From Endothia cerciana (taxonomy: Eukaryota > Ascomycota > Sordariomycetes > Diaporthales > Cryphonectriaceae), in NCBI GenBank assembly GCA_026119935.1, contig JALRMH010000038.1, positions 1-64,000 on the forward strand: a stretch of DNA of 64,000 nucleotides, written 5' to 3'. This document shows, one piece after another, positions 1 through 12,138 of the stretch. The number at the start of each line of letters is the position of its first letter. The first letter of the stretch is position 1. The notes under the pieces are model-generated. The model worked only from the letters and a program-made list of their open reading frames with translations. It was not told the origin of the DNA and ran no database searches. A program made the position numbers and the translations under genes.

Positions 1-75
<75 letters not shown>
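1..75. repeat. 75-base poly(C) tract at the window edge
   Basis: The first 75 bases are all C, after which ordinary mixed sequence begins. This is far longer than the 8-15 base C or G runs elsewhere in the window. It may be a contig end, a collapsed or padded gap, or a real homopolymer, and the sequence cannot tell which. Confidence 0.95.
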
Positions 76-76
<1 letters not shown>

Positions 77-1618
77 CTCTCTCGTCCTTTGTCAGCTGCT
101 GTTCCTGTGATGCTGGCGTCTGGGGGGCCTTATGTGCCCCTATGTCCTCGTTCCTTGACGATGCTCTCAGGTCGGCCGGCTACACAATGGTCAGTCCCGT
201 CGACACTGTGGCTGAGAGGCCTGAAATAAGAGGACCATGAGTGGATATTGACCTGACCTCAAGCCTCGTATATCACCTAGACATGAGCGCCGGGTCTGTC
301 AGATCTGCTGCCGGGGTGGGATCAGGCCTGGGTTAGGCTCTCGGAAACCGGGTAAGGACAGGATGGAACGATCGGTCGCGGCCAGGGATGGACTTCTCTA
401 CCAAGATATGAAGACCCGAGAGCAGGGACGCGATAGTGCCATCCCAAACCCTAGGCCCTACGCCTCTCGCTGTGCACTGCACTGACGATACGAAAATTGG
501 GACCCGGGTTCGTGGTGAGAACAGATCAGAAAAACTCACAATCTGTTGACCAAGGTCTTGACCAAGGTCTGCTACGTTCGTTCCGTCAGTTACACAACCT
601 GAGGTCAGACCCTCATCTCAAGCAGCCTGAGACAGAGGTGATATGAGGTCGGGCAAGGCTGTCTGTCATCCCAACAGACAGAGTTCATGCACAAGTGGGC
701 GTATGCATATGTCGAGATGCTCGAGACGGGCGTGCAGGCGGAGGCGCGGACACAGGACACGTCCCATGGCCGGTGATCATCAATGCCTTGGGTCGCAGTG
801 CCAGTGCGTGGCCGCTGCAGCAGGGATGGGCCCCCATCTCCATCCCAATCCCCACTTGGGTTCTGTGGGTCCCAAGCAAGCCCGCTGGCCGCCTTTTTGA
901 AGAATGGCGTTGCTGCTGTCGTGAGACCATACATAGTCGCACGAATGGGTCGCACTGAGGTTCAGAGGCGGCAATGTACCGCTGACGCCCTACTGGTCGA
1001 TCCCCAATGTTCGCTGTCAATGGCGATCAAGACTCTGATTACAGCTGCAAAGGCGAGCAATGACCTGTGAGATGCGTCACCCGTTGCAACCCAGAGACAG
1101 GCCTGAATTGGGTGGAAATCTGGGCTTCATCATAGAGGGGGAGGGAGTACGGCTTAAACCGGAACCTGTACAGCGGCGTCGACATCCCCTCCCATCAGGG
1201 ACAAGCACTTACTAGACGAACCGGGTATAAGGCGACGAATCCGGCGGAGAAAAGATGGCCCAAATTTTGGAGTGTGCTGCCTGACGGCCAATATCAAGTC
1301 CAGAAAAGGGCGGGTAATGCTGGCTGCATGATTTCACGATACAAGGCTTGCAGTGAGCACTAAAGCCGTTCTCAAGGTCGTCAATTATCGAGCATCGCGG
1401 ACGTGCAGAGAGGGTGGTCCTTCGGCACACAATTGCCAGCCTCTCTTGATGAGCACACGAACGGTCAAATGCTGCAAACAAAACCCGGTCATTACTGTTT
1501 GCTGTATCTTACAACGACCACAGACCGTCTGCGAACGCCTCCGTGTCCCCTCCCCCGGGGGCCGTCCACCCCTGGTAGAAATCTCTGTGAAGCTCTTCCA
1601 TGCCGATCCCGTCGTCAC
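76..1618. other. Intergenic, no supported gene
   Basis: Open frames here are short, overlap on both strands and show no family motif or consistent third-position bias. A 12-base unit (ttgaccaaggtc) occurs twice in tandem near 546-570. Nothing else was recognised. Confidence 0.6.
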
Positions 1619-2218
1619 CTATGAGGGAGGCACCGGCGGTGCGGCCTCCGTTCCTGTCGGCAACCTCTGGCCGCCCGGTGGAGGCGGGAGGAACATTGGC
1701 AGGTATGTCACGACCAGAGACATGAACGCCATGCCCACGGAAAAGTAGCCCGGTGTGCTCGCACTCGTCCTGCTGTACTCGCTCTCGCCCAGCCAGTTCT
1801 GTATGCTGAATACCACGGCGGCCCTGCATCAGACAAGTACATTAGCCTGCTGTGCTGTAATTTTTTTTTTTTCATTCTTTCTTTTCTTTTCATTCTCCTT
1901 TCCCTTTTGTGTGCAACACACGTCCGAGGGCTGGCGCAACAGGGTTGCCCAGGATCACGACTTGGTCATCACCGCGCGGCGGTCTCGGGGGAGATGGAAG
2001 GGTCCGCGTACCATCCTACGTAGCGATTTCGCATAAAGATCGCGGCCATCGGCAGGGTCTGTGACATCGTGGAGCCCACGTCGGGGCCGTCGGTCTTGGC
2101 CATTGGCTCCTGGTAGGGGATCACTGCGCGTGGCGGTCAGCTTTCGAGCTCCAGGGTGAAGGGGACGCGCGGGCATCTTACCCAGGTCCGGCCGTCGCAG
2201 GTCCTTTCTGGATGTCAT
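1619..2218 (-). CDS. PAT complex subunit Asterix homologue (three exons)
   Basis: Asterix proteins are small ER membrane proteins; in animals they form the PAT complex with CCDC47 and shield polar transmembrane segments of nascent membrane proteins. Exons by eye are 2218-2182, 2123-2012 and 1823-1619, with GT-AG introns and clean phase, giving 117 residues (the human protein has 106). Residues 8-20 hold the basic RRPDLVIPY segment. A hydrophobic stretch covers roughly 35-58 and contains the family-like RYVGWAAVVFSIQNWLGE core, and another covers 78-97 (GYFSVGMAFMSLVV). The tail is Pro-rich. The core is split between exons 2 and 3, and only the spliced product reads as this family, which supports the joins. 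The start is the first ATG giving the conserved basic N-terminus. It is divergently placed to nothing close: the next gene lies upstream on the same strand. Identity rests on motif resemblance and fits well. Confidence 0.85.
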
Positions 2219-2780
2219 GATGTTTTTGGGGGAAAGGCTGTAAGGCTGGTACGGAGAGACTGGTGGGCAATTGGGCGTTGGACGATGTCGCATCCCCGTT
2301 GCGATGTTGTTTGATGGTCGTTGAGGTAAAGTTGCCAGCCGGCTGTCTTCGGGCTAGGGTCCTGCTAACTCAGACAGGGCATCCCTGCTAAGCCCCGCTG
2401 TCACCCTAACCCTCGACCTTTGTCCAGCGGCTTATGCCCACAACACACCTTCACCCACAACACCCGCTTATACCTCAGCAATATCCAATACAGCTGCATT
2501 CAGAAGATGTGAGAGTCTGCGATGGCCTTCCCTCATCCACCCTAGACCCAACGGCCAGCGCCCCAATCCGCCCTCACTCCAGCAACCTTACGGCTGCCAT
2601 GCTGGTGTGTGGGTTGCATGACTGCATTTCTTAGTCTTGCAATGCCATCCATCAACGGTCGGGATGTGCTCAAAGAAAAAGCAGACAACTATCGCATTCA
2701 TCAGTTCAGGCTATATTGGCGAATGTGTCTTAGGTATGCAGGTGATGGGAACGCCCAACGCTCAGTGCTCAGTCCACTCG
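2219..2780. other. Intergenic between two minus-strand genes
   Basis: This gap holds the 5' flank of the Asterix gene and the 3' flank of the receptor gene. It is C-rich (many cac/ccc triplets near 2430-2600), with no recognisable coding frame or RNA. Confidence 0.6.
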
Positions 2781-4022
2781 TCAGGGTCCAACCTCCGGCT
2801 TTCCTTGCCGGCCCCCAGTCTCCCCTCCATAATCCTCCATGGCCCAGCTCTCGTGACCCTGCGTATCCGAGACCGTCTGCGACACCGTGGCTTTGGAGCC
2901 GAACTGGTCCTGACTGCCCGCCTCGAGCCTCGTGAAGTTCGTGACGCGGAATGGGTCCGGTGCCTTCTCGAACCTCCTCCTCAAGGACAATGGACCGTAC
3001 CGACGCCCCGAGCGAGAGGATGGAGCGCTCGATGCCTTGGTCCTACCCCGGGCTACCTTGATGGCCAGTGACGCAACAACAGGCGCACAGCCGACAATGA
3101 CGGCGACGACCTGCTCCGCCACAGCCAGGATTGCCACGATGATGTACACGACCGTCTTGTCGTCGCTCTCCGCCGTCGGGATCTGGTATGCCAGCCTGGC
3201 CACGCTGGCGAGCGGCGCGAGCGAGCCAAAGGCGAAGAGCGCCCCCATGGCCCAGCGCTTGCGCGGGCTCAGCTGCAGCTTGAAGATCAGGGCCAGGGGG
3301 ATCAACAGGATGGCGACGTCGCTGATGATGTTGATGGTGGACGATAGGACCAGGAGCAGCCACTCGTTGATGCAGGTGTCGCCGAAGGGCAGGCCGTACG
3401 GTGCGCATTGCAGGCAGACGACGAGGATGAGGGCCACGCTATACAGCACGTTCAGCCAGATAACGGCGTGGATCGCCCACCACGGGCCGGTTCGGGTGAC
3501 GCCTCGCGGGTAGAACGAACGCAGGTAGAGGAGCAGGACGGAAAGGCGGGCGAAGAGGATCGCGACGCGGGCGGCCATCTCGAGGGCTTCCCAGGCCAGT
3601 GAGAAAACCTTCAGATCTGCCTCCGGCACGTCATCGTCTGCAGAAAAGGTTATCAGCAAGGGGCGGGACCGGACGAGGGCATGGCATTGATATTACAGTT
3701 CACCCCTCCGCCGTGCCGCATCAAGATCAACACCGTGGTGATTTCTGCAACGGTTCCCACAAACGCGACGATGCTAGTCCCTGTTGCTCGACTCGTCAGC
3801 AATAATCTCTCAGGAACAGACCCAGAGAATGGCTAGGTGCCCCAGTCACATACAGTCATCCCACCAGAGTTTTCTGTGTATTTCAAGCCGTGTATACATC
3901 CGCATCGTTGTCACAGCCAAGCATACAATCAAAAAGACAACCATCAAACCTAGGATAAGACGGGCAGGGACCGGCGCCTCCGCTCTGGCCGAGGCGCTGA
4001 TGAGACCACTCTGTAGCGCCAT
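2781..4022 (-). CDS. PTH11-type seven-helix (rhodopsin-domain) membrane protein
   Basis: This belongs to the large fungal family of seven-transmembrane proteins related to Magnaporthe PTH11, thought to sense surface or chemical cues at the plasma membrane; no ligand can be inferred. Exons are 4022-3854, 3780-3697 and 3637-2781, giving 369 residues. Helix 1 spans about 21-43 and is followed by the hallmark KLWWDDW, split across intron 1. A glycine motif (HGGG) follows helix 2. Later helices include the LILVVCLQC segment and the INIISDVAILLIPL segment typical of helices 4-5. Helices 6-7 lie near SLAPLASVARLAYQIP and VVYIIVAILAVAEQVVAVI. The C-terminal tail is charged and low in complexity, as usual. 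Intron 2 uses GTAATA as donor; this is the only choice that keeps frame. An upstream in-frame TTG at 4082 was not used. It carries no CFEM domain, so it is the CFEM-less type. Confidence 0.85.
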
Positions 4023-5663
4023 CGTATAAGCGCTCTGCTGTAGGACCTGACCGGTCTTTGGAGGTTGCGAGGGTACGGTCAAAACGCGAGTTTTGAGGAA
4101 AATCTCATTGTCGAACTATAGAAGTTCAGGCTGAAAAATGCTCATCATAAGTATAACACGACCGAGGACACCGCTGCAGTGCCTACAGTACTCATTGGTT
4201 CTCGACTCCGAACGGCCTCGTCAAGGTGGGTGGGTGGTACTATTGTTCGGCTCGAGGGAAACCGAGGGAGACACGGCAGCCTCCAAGGTATGCTGATCGA
4301 GTTGCAGAACACCGCAGTGCAGCATGCCGTATTGCCACAAAGCTCAGCTGCGCGTCCTTTATGGGACGAGGAGAGTTGCCCTGACTGCCTTGAATGGAAG
4401 GATATCGACTTTGTGCCCTGTTGCCATTGACCGGGCGATGCTGTTCCTGGCACTTTGAAGTATGACAAAGTGCAGTCCCGAGGACATGCATATGTATGTC
4501 TTACAATCTGCATCACATTTCTTCGCCGACTGAGTTCCCCCCCTCCCCGCCGTCGAGTCTCCCTGCCCTAAAGCCATGGGTTTGTGTGGTTATCATTTGT
4601 GTTGGCCATGCGTGTCAGACCGAAAGCACGTAATGCCTCTGGTCCTGGCCACGAGTTACATCTGCATGCTAGTCTGGTCGCCCGGCTCCCCCCAATTTTC
4701 GTCGTTGACGTGCAGGACTTGTCTGCCAACCATCGCAGGGCTGTTCTGGTCGCCCCATCTGCCCGTTCGCCCGGCTGGTTCGCGGATCGCAAGGGCTACC
4801 GGGAGCTGAGCTGCACAGCTAGGGCGAGTATCTTCGAGCTACTATGGTACAACCATGATACCTACTCCAGACGGTCGACGAAATCCAGAACAGTATGATG
4901 TCTGTCCCAATACAAAGTACCGGTATTAGTACCGAGGTATGGTTGCGGCCCACGCAGTGGAACGATCCTCCCGCGATCCTTCAGCCATTTCCTCCACCTA
5001 CTCGGCCAGGCATGGGGGATTGTACCATGCCCGTAGGCCAGGGATCCGGAAAAATGGTGCATACTATGTAGATAGTATGGGCCGCGGCGACAAGCATTGA
5101 AGGCCGGGGTGCTTTGAGGTATTGAGAGAAAAAAAAATAAAAAAATGGCAGGCTATCATTTGCTAGACTCGCCTTGCCTACCACATGTGCATGCGACCAT
5201 CCGCAATCTCGCCACCTACACTCTTCCGGACTACATCCCGTGCCGGAGATATGCAGGCGCCTGCATAAGTTGGGTCGATAGCACCAAGGAGCTGAAAGAA
5301 GGAGACGCCCTCGAAAGCAACACAACAGTAAGCCCGACGGGCTGCGCTGTGGCTGAACCCCCCCTCCCCCCCGGAATGCGGGCCGTCCTGCGAACCCGGG
5401 CGTACGCAAGATCTCCAATCTCGCCTACAAACACGCAATGTACCCAGCTCAGGAGGCCTGAGACCTGTCCCGTAGCATTCGGTCTCTCCTTGCCAAGGCG
5501 GGACTAAAACCTATGCTATGCGACTCTGCTCACACCTGCAACTTTCTCGTCCTCGTCGAAGATCGCCCGTCGTATTTTGGGCCCAAGTCGAGGTTGTGTG
5601 CAACCTGATATCACCCCCTCCCAGCGTCCAATAACAGACCGCCGCCAAGGCTCTTCAGAGAAG
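4023..5663. other. Intergenic, divergent promoter region
   Basis: This region separates the minus-strand receptor from the plus-strand cupin-like gene, so both promoters should lie here. No coding frame shows a motif or sustained codon bias. An A-rich stretch lies near 5130-5145. No RNA gene was seen. Confidence 0.6.
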
Positions 5664-6626
5664 ATGTACAGCCCTCTACGCGCCCTGGCCCTTGCTGCAT
5701 GTGCAGCGCTGGGAGCTCGCTCCCTCAGCCTGAACGTCACGGCCATTGGTGCCGCGAACAATGCGTCGACCCTTGAGTGCTGGCAGATGGCCACGCCCTT
5801 CTCGGTCTCGACCACCTCGGGCACAGCGGGTAGTGCGTCTCTGGACCTGGGTGATGTGTACGGGCTTTCCCACGTTTTCTTTCTGCCTTGGCCCTCTGCC
5901 CGACAGATTGCATATGCAGCGCAATGGCCAGGTTATCTCGACGGCTGGCTCTGCCACCCGAGGTGCCCTGCAGGATGTCGTATTGTCAAATCCTCGTCGC
6001 ATTGGGTGATCCGCAAGCGCTCCCCTTCCGCACACAGCGCCATGCTTCGCCTGCGCCTGCCTGTGATCTCATTGTCGACACGTGGGGTGGTAGTATCCTG
6101 TGAAGCTCAGCACTGACTAATACTAAACAGGTCGAACCTCACCTACACCGTACTCCCTGCAGGCTTCGACGGCGGCCTTCACAACGCGCCCCGCGCGCAG
6201 TAAGCAAAGCACCCACGTCTCATTTGTTTCCCGCCTGGATCCGACCCCCGTCCCCCGTCCCCCGTCCCGCATAAGCGGATGGGCGATCATCATCAGGTGG
6301 TCTGATAAAGACGCTGACGCCGGGACTCGCCACGAACTTTCAGATGGGTCATATTCATCTCGGGCCTGGCGTACATCACCCTGCCCACCGACAGCAGCGC
6401 GGCCGCCTACGTGCCCGGCGGGGAGTTCGGCGTCATCTTCGCCGCGGACACGGCGGCCGTGAGCGCCGAGGGCCACCGGACGCAGTACCCCGGCGTGGCG
6501 GAGACGGTCGCCCTCCAGATCCCCGTGGCCGACGGCGAGGTCCCGGAGTACCAGGTCCTGCACCAGGGCGCGTGCGTCGATACGGACTTTGCGGGGCTAC
6601 GGGGGCTGGCGGAGGGGAGTTCCTGA
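5664..6626 (+). CDS. Small secreted protein, cupin-like fold (three exons)
   Basis: The predicted product has 181 residues from exons 5664-5857, 6131-6199 and 6344-6626. Residues 1-18 or so form a signal peptide (MYSPLRALALAACAALGA), followed by N-glycosylation sites (NVT, NAS). The body resembles secreted fungal single-domain cupin-like proteins: a GGLHNAP motif, then QWVIFISGLAYITLP, then an acidic loop and a strand set ending in ALQIP. The GLHNAP-QWV pair is interrupted by intron 2 and reads correctly only after splicing. Intron 1 is 273 bases, long for this window, and ends with a good branch-site-like ctgactaatac before tag/cag. Its biochemical role is unknown; proteins of this type are common in plant-associated fungi. 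No catalytic metal triad can be claimed because only one His lies in the expected region. Confidence 0.75.
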
Positions 6627-7913
6627 GATGTCAGGGCTCGTGCCTATGTAGCTGTGCGGTGCAATGGATTTTTTTTTTTTTTCTTGCCCGTGGCGAGATG
6701 TGGTGTCAAGAAAATCATTGGCAGCGACGAGCATTTGTTTGAGGGAGGGGGGGAGGGGGTGGCTTTTATGATTCTCCGCCGTGTCAGAAACACCTGATGG
6801 TGCCGATGTATTTATTTATCCATTGATACTTGGACATTCGTCTCGGGAAGACATCCGGCTCTCCCCAATCACATACATATGGTGACTACATAATGAGTCG
6901 CCTTCTGCGCGGGCGGTCTACTGTTGTGGTGCCGTCCGAGATCAAGATCCGATTTCCCACGGCTCTCAGATAGCGTTGGTGGGATGCGTACATCAATCAA
7001 CGTTGAGCAGAAGGAGCTCAAGGAAAGAAAGAAAGAAAAAAAAAAAAAAAAACTATCCCATTCTGATTGTGCGCCATGTCATGTCATTACGAAGCAGATC
7101 GCTCGTAAGGTCAGTACCTTGCCAGTGCTTGCCTAGATAGTAGCCAGCCAGGACTCGTGAAGAACAAACCCCCGCCCCTAGGTCTGTTGAGGTTGTGGGG
7201 ATAGGCTGCAGCTTTCAAACAGAGACCCAGAGGAGACACATTGAAGCTATATGCCTCATTCTGGCACCCTTGATATGCGCTCTTTGAGATAGCCAGAGTC
7301 TGGCTCGAATGACCTGGGAATGGAATCAGTCAGGTTTTCAAGGAAAGGCGAGGAAGGGCTTCAGTTTCAGGTATGTAGCGCAGCACAACGCACAATGGTA
7401 CTATGGTACAACCTATAACTCTATCAGATGGGACCCGTATTGAATCATAAACCATGTAGCGGGGTTGCCTCTCGAAGGCAGACATTCTAAATCCCAGAGA
7501 GCAGATTGGTCGGTGAAGCAAATCATTCATTGGCGGCACGACGGGATGTTAAGAACCTCCGAGACCGTTAAAAACCCGGCAGTTGCAGCGGACCGTGTGG
7601 ATACGATCCGCCCTCGTCCGTTCCCATCAGTCGCCAATAGCCAAGCCGGTGTGGTCGTCTTTAGGTGGAGGGGGCGACGCAGCGTTATGCACCACGAAGC
7701 ATCGGGGCGTAACAAGACCCAATTGCGAAGGCTAGGCTCCGAAGAGCATCCTCAAACGTGCCGAGAGCTACTGTGTAGTGACGGCAGCAATGTACACATA
7801 TATAAAGCTCCCTTAGCCCAAGAAGTACCCCAAAATAGCTTTAGACGACTCATCAAGCACAGTAGTACTGAGGCACGAAGAGAAAGCAGGTTGAGCTGAT
7901 ACGACATTTCGCG
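6627..7913. other. Intergenic, 3' flank of cupin gene and promoter of P450
   Basis: It holds a 14-T run at 6669, A-rich and T-rich stretches near 7020-7052, and the P450 promoter. Open frames are short and lack motifs. Confidence 0.6.
7799..7806 (+). promoter_or_regulatory. TATA box of the P450 gene
   Basis: TATATAAA lies about 108 bases before the P450 start codon, a normal spacing for a fungal TATA promoter with a short leader. It is an inference from sequence and position only. Confidence 0.5.
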
Positions 7914-9521
7914 ATGGCCGCCATCAACATGGAAGCAGTTCCGTGGCCACAAGCCCCTCAATTGCTCGCCCTCACTATTGGTGCTGTAAGTCCCTTAGCC
8001 CACGGTGGGTTCCCTAGAGCGACCCGTCTGATTCATAGTCTATAGTTCCTCGCATACAGCATCGGCCTTGCAGTCTACCGCGTCTACTTCAACCCACTAT
8101 CTCGCTTCCCCGGCCCCAAACTATGGGCGGCCTCGGATCTCCCCGTGATGTGGGACGACAAGATCGAGGGGACGTTCACGAAGAGCATGCTCAAGGTCCA
8201 CGAGAAATACGGCCCCATTGTGCGCATCGGCCCGAATCGCATCGCCGTCGACGGCACAATCGTCTGGCCTGAGGTCTTCGCCCGGCGTGCAAACAAACCT
8301 GAGTTCACCAAGGTCCCAGAGACCTACCCCGCCCAGGAGAAGTACGTGGGCATTCTCTCAACGCAGTCCCGCGAGGACCACCGGCGCCAACGCAGGCTGC
8401 TTTCTCACGCGTTCTCCGAGGCGGCCATGTATGAGCAAGAAGGCTACATCAAGTACTATGTGGACCTGCTCGTGCAGCGGCTGAAGGAGCGTACCGCGGG
8501 AGGTGAGATTTTAGACATGACGGAATGGTACAACTTCACAACGTTCGACATCATCGGCGAGCTCGCCTTCGCGGACCCTTTTCAGGCACTCGAGCACGGG
8601 GAATACCACCCCTGGATGTCTATGATCTTCTCCAGCGTGCGACAGGCAAAATCTCTGGAATTCTTGATGTACTATCCTTTGCTGTTGCCAATCGTGGGGC
8701 TTCGGGTTGGTCTTGGTGACCTGAAGCGACTCTTCGCGCAGACGAAGGAGCTCATTGAGCTGGGCAAGGAGAAGACGCGGAAGCGACTGGCTATGCGGGA
8801 CGATTCTCGCAAGGACATCATGACATACATCATTCGCCACAACAGTGATGGCAAGGGCATGACCAAGGACGAGATCTTCGAGAACGCCCGGACCCTGATC
8901 GGAGCAGGCAGCGAGACCACGGCCACAGCCTTGTCGGGGCTGACATTCCACCTCGGCCGGAACCCAGAGGCGTACCAGCGGGTGACAAGCGAGATCCGGG
9001 CCGCCTTTACCTGCGAAGAGGAGATCACCATGCGGTCAACGGCCCATCTCCCCTATCTCCATGCGTGCCTTGAGGAGGGCCTGCGCATTTACCCACCCGT
9101 CGGCGAGACGCCGCCGCGTGTGTCTCCGGGCGACTACATTAACCACGACGGCAATGCGTACTGGATCCCCAAGGGTGCAAAGATCAGCAACTACCAGTGG
9201 GCCACCCACCACTCACCGAAAAACTTTGCCGACCCGGACCGATATGTCCCCGAGAGGTGGCTGCCTCCTTCGCATCCGCTGTACGACAGTCGCTACGCTG
9301 ACGACAACAAGGACGCCTTCCGCCCTTTCGCAGCCGGGCCTCGGGACTGCATCGGCAAGAATCTGGCGTATTCAGAAATGCGGCTGGTGCTCGCGCGCCT
9401 GCTCTGGAGCTTCGATATCGAGCTGGTCGACAAGCGGAAGGATTGGGCCAACTCGCAGCTGGTGTTCGGGTTGTATTCGAAGGGGCCCTTGATGGTAAGG
9501 CTGCACATTCGAAACACTTGA
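7914..9521 (+). CDS. Cytochrome P450 monooxygenase, CYP65-like
   Basis: A haem-thiolate monooxygenase of 515 residues, about the family's usual length, made from exons 7914-7985 and 8046-9521. An N-terminal membrane anchor (about 16-36) precedes the proline hinge NPLSRFPGPK. The I-helix oxygen-binding motif AGSETT is at 311-316. The K-helix ExxR is at 368-371 (EGLR). The haem-binding loop FAAGPRDCIG places the axial cysteine at residue 459. All key residues are present, so the enzyme is probably active. The overall pattern, including the YFNPLSRFPGPKLWA start, resembles isotrichodermin C-15 hydroxylase-like CYP65 enzymes, which oxidise terpenoids and other secondary metabolites. No terpene cyclase, PKS or NRPS gene lies within 64 kb, so the substrate is unknown. 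Intron 1 is 60 bases and splits the anchor. Confidence 0.93.
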
Positions 9522-11503
9522 GGCGGGCGGGACCGGATTCATTTGGAGGTCAGGGAATGGGGATGTGCCAAACCGTTGTTCTCATCTCCTCAGCCTCAGG
9601 AGGTGCTGTTTCCTTTCTGGCCGTCCTTTATAAGAGAGAGGTGATTGGAATATTGTTCAGATCCTTTCCTTAATTTCTTTCGGGATGGAGGAAGCTCTCC
9701 TGTGCCTAAATCTATTTTGACTTTCAGTATGATACCGTACCCTGTAGTACCGCTCCAAATGTTTGGGTCAGAAGCTGCGCAAGCATGCCCACAGCAGTCG
9801 GGTCCATCTCGACTATTCGAGCGACAACTGCAGCCACAGAGGTGAGAGGGCTACCGCTTCCACATCTCAAACGAGGCTTTCGCCAAGCTCCAAAGCACAT
9901 CGAAGCTAGAGATTCAAAGCTGTTCCTGGGCAGATGCCGGTCAGGTCGACGAACAGAGCCACAGTACGCGGATGCTAAAGCCTAGCACTTCGACGAGCCC
10001 AGGCCGGCTCAGAATCTCTCGTCAAGGTCTATAGACAGAGCCTGAATTCGGATACTGCTTACAAATCTAGTAGCTGCGATGTAGTTGTGGGTGTGCTTTC
10101 CGGCGCTGCAAGGTCCATCACTTGTCGGCACCTTCAAGCAGGGCTGGACCGGCCCATGAACTATTAAACACCCAACGGTATCGCCCTTTCTATCTGGCTA
10201 CAGGCCTTCGCGCCCCCTGCATGCCACTCTAGAACACGAAAGCAGTTCTAGAACTGAGACGCTTCGAACGCCCAAGTCGCGATGCAACTCTCTCTGAGAA
10301 TAAAGCAACTTTTATAAGAATTTTCTTCTGGAACCAAGGCTTCCCAGATATGTTGCTTGCATTAAATACGTCGAAGTTAGCAAGCAATAGTCACAAAGCT
10401 CGCGATCGCTTTGCTGAGAGCTTTATGGCAAATCTGCTGACGTGAACGGCGCGATCGTGAGCTAAAAGTCCCTTCCGAGCCTTAATCCCTCCCTCGACGG
10501 TGGCCTACTTCACCCCTGAAACTTTCTTAAAGCCAGACGTAGAATCTTACTGACTGTGAGGATCTCGTTGTATACGCTGCTCAATCGCTGCTCCTCGGCG
10601 TTTTCAGGTCCTCTTCAAGCTCTAAAATTGTTCGTTGTGGGCCACGAGCCCTCCGCCAAATACTTGCTTTGCGTCCAAGGAGCCCAGCAAGAAAAAAATA
10701 ATAACAAATATTGCAACAATCGCCGCAAGTCACTCAATATGCCGGTGCATCGCCCAAGCTGCTCTTGCTGCTGTAGTGGATTGCTAGAACCCAGCACTTC
10801 TACATTGCCTCCGTACTGCTTCTACGCTGTTGCCACGCTTCTCTCCGCCACTACAACGTGGAAGGATAGCTAAGTTACACTTAACCCACAAGCAGTCCTC
10901 ACTACCAAAACGGAATCCGCTGGAGCTCAGCTCACACACTTGTCGAACGCGACTTGCATGCTCACTCGCTTTTTTACCTGCCTGCAATATCAATATGTCG
11001 GTATTGTTCAGACTTCCATAAGAAGAACGTCGGCATTGGTCGAAACTCGTGTTGCGTGCTGCATGCTCACTTATCGTCTTGACCTCATCTGTACTCTGAA
11101 TTTTGGGTCTGTACAACAGCACGTCGGCACTGCTCGGCCTCGTCTTGCATGCTGCTTACAATCTGATCGATGTTGGTATGTCTGTATTGCTTGAATGCTG
11201 CTCTCAATCTAGGCCTAGTTAACTTCTGCTTTCAGGAGAGGGAAGAAGAAGAACAAAAGAAGAAGAAAAAGAAATGGGTTTCGTCGATCTGCCTCCTTTC
11301 ATAGTGGTTGGGCTTTCAACTTGTTAGGTGATAAGGTGCACAAGCAAAGTAATGATATCTCTTTAAGCTCTTCAAGGGGGCCATGACTCGACCAAGTTCA
11401 AGGTTAAAGACCCAAATCTCTAGCAAGCCCACGGTGGTACGAGAATGCTGCTTTGCTTTATGGCCCAGTGCAACGACAGTGACCCCCGCACTTAGCCCCA
11501 CAC

Positions 11504-11582
11504 CTAGCCTTGTGCCTAGCCTTATGCCTAGCCTTATGTCTAGCCTTATGTCTAGCCTTATGTCTAGCCTTATGTCTAGCCT
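11504..11582. repeat. 12-base tandem repeat, about 6.6 copies
   Basis: The unit ctagccttatgt repeats from 11,504 to 11,582. The first two copies differ by one or two bases (ttgtgc, ttatgc) and the later ones are identical. Because 12 is a multiple of three, the array leaves open frames on both strands, but these are not taken as genes. Confidence 0.9.
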
Positions 11583-12048
11583 CAGCATCTTACGCCCTTA
11601 CACCCTAACACGTAACACGCTGACACGAGGCAGCTTTTTCCCCAAGCCAATCCAATGGCGTTTCAGGCTCTGCAACATACAATTGTCCCAAACTATATCA
11701 ACCGCTGGCGCTTAACTCGTAAGGTTCCGCATCCAATAAACGAGTTTTATTACGTTTAGCTTATTCCAAGGCCTGCTTCAGAACCAAGAGAACAAGAATT
11801 GCCCAATCCCGAAACCCTAAGGCTACCGATTAATCGATTACAAACTCGGCTTCTTCAAACAACTCATCAGCGGTTCGACACCTTGGAAAGAACCACCACT
11901 TCACGATATTTTGGTCCCCCAAGGTTCCGAAGTGCAAGTACTGTACTGCCGACCAGATCCACCTCTGCCTCATCTCTTTGGTAGATGCAGCAGATATCAT
12001 TCTTTTTTTTTATAAGCAGAGGCTACGAGGCGCCGTGTTCTAGAAATA

Positions 12049-12138
12049 CTACAAGGCTGGTGTCCTAAAACAGTATGTCTCTAGTTGTTTCGTCTACAAG
12101 GCTGTTGTCCTGCGACAGTACGTTTCTGGTTGTTGCGT
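12049..12138. repeat. 45-base tandem duplication
   Basis: Two adjacent 45-base copies begin with ctacaaggct and end with tgcgt or ttcgt. They occupy 12,049-12,093 and 12,094-12,138 and differ at roughly eight positions, so the duplication is not recent. Confidence 0.8.

Noticed and set aside
11316..11715. Open frames with repeated LMSS or RLDI units on both strands
   Set aside because: They are translations of a 12-base tandem repeat whose length keeps all frames open.
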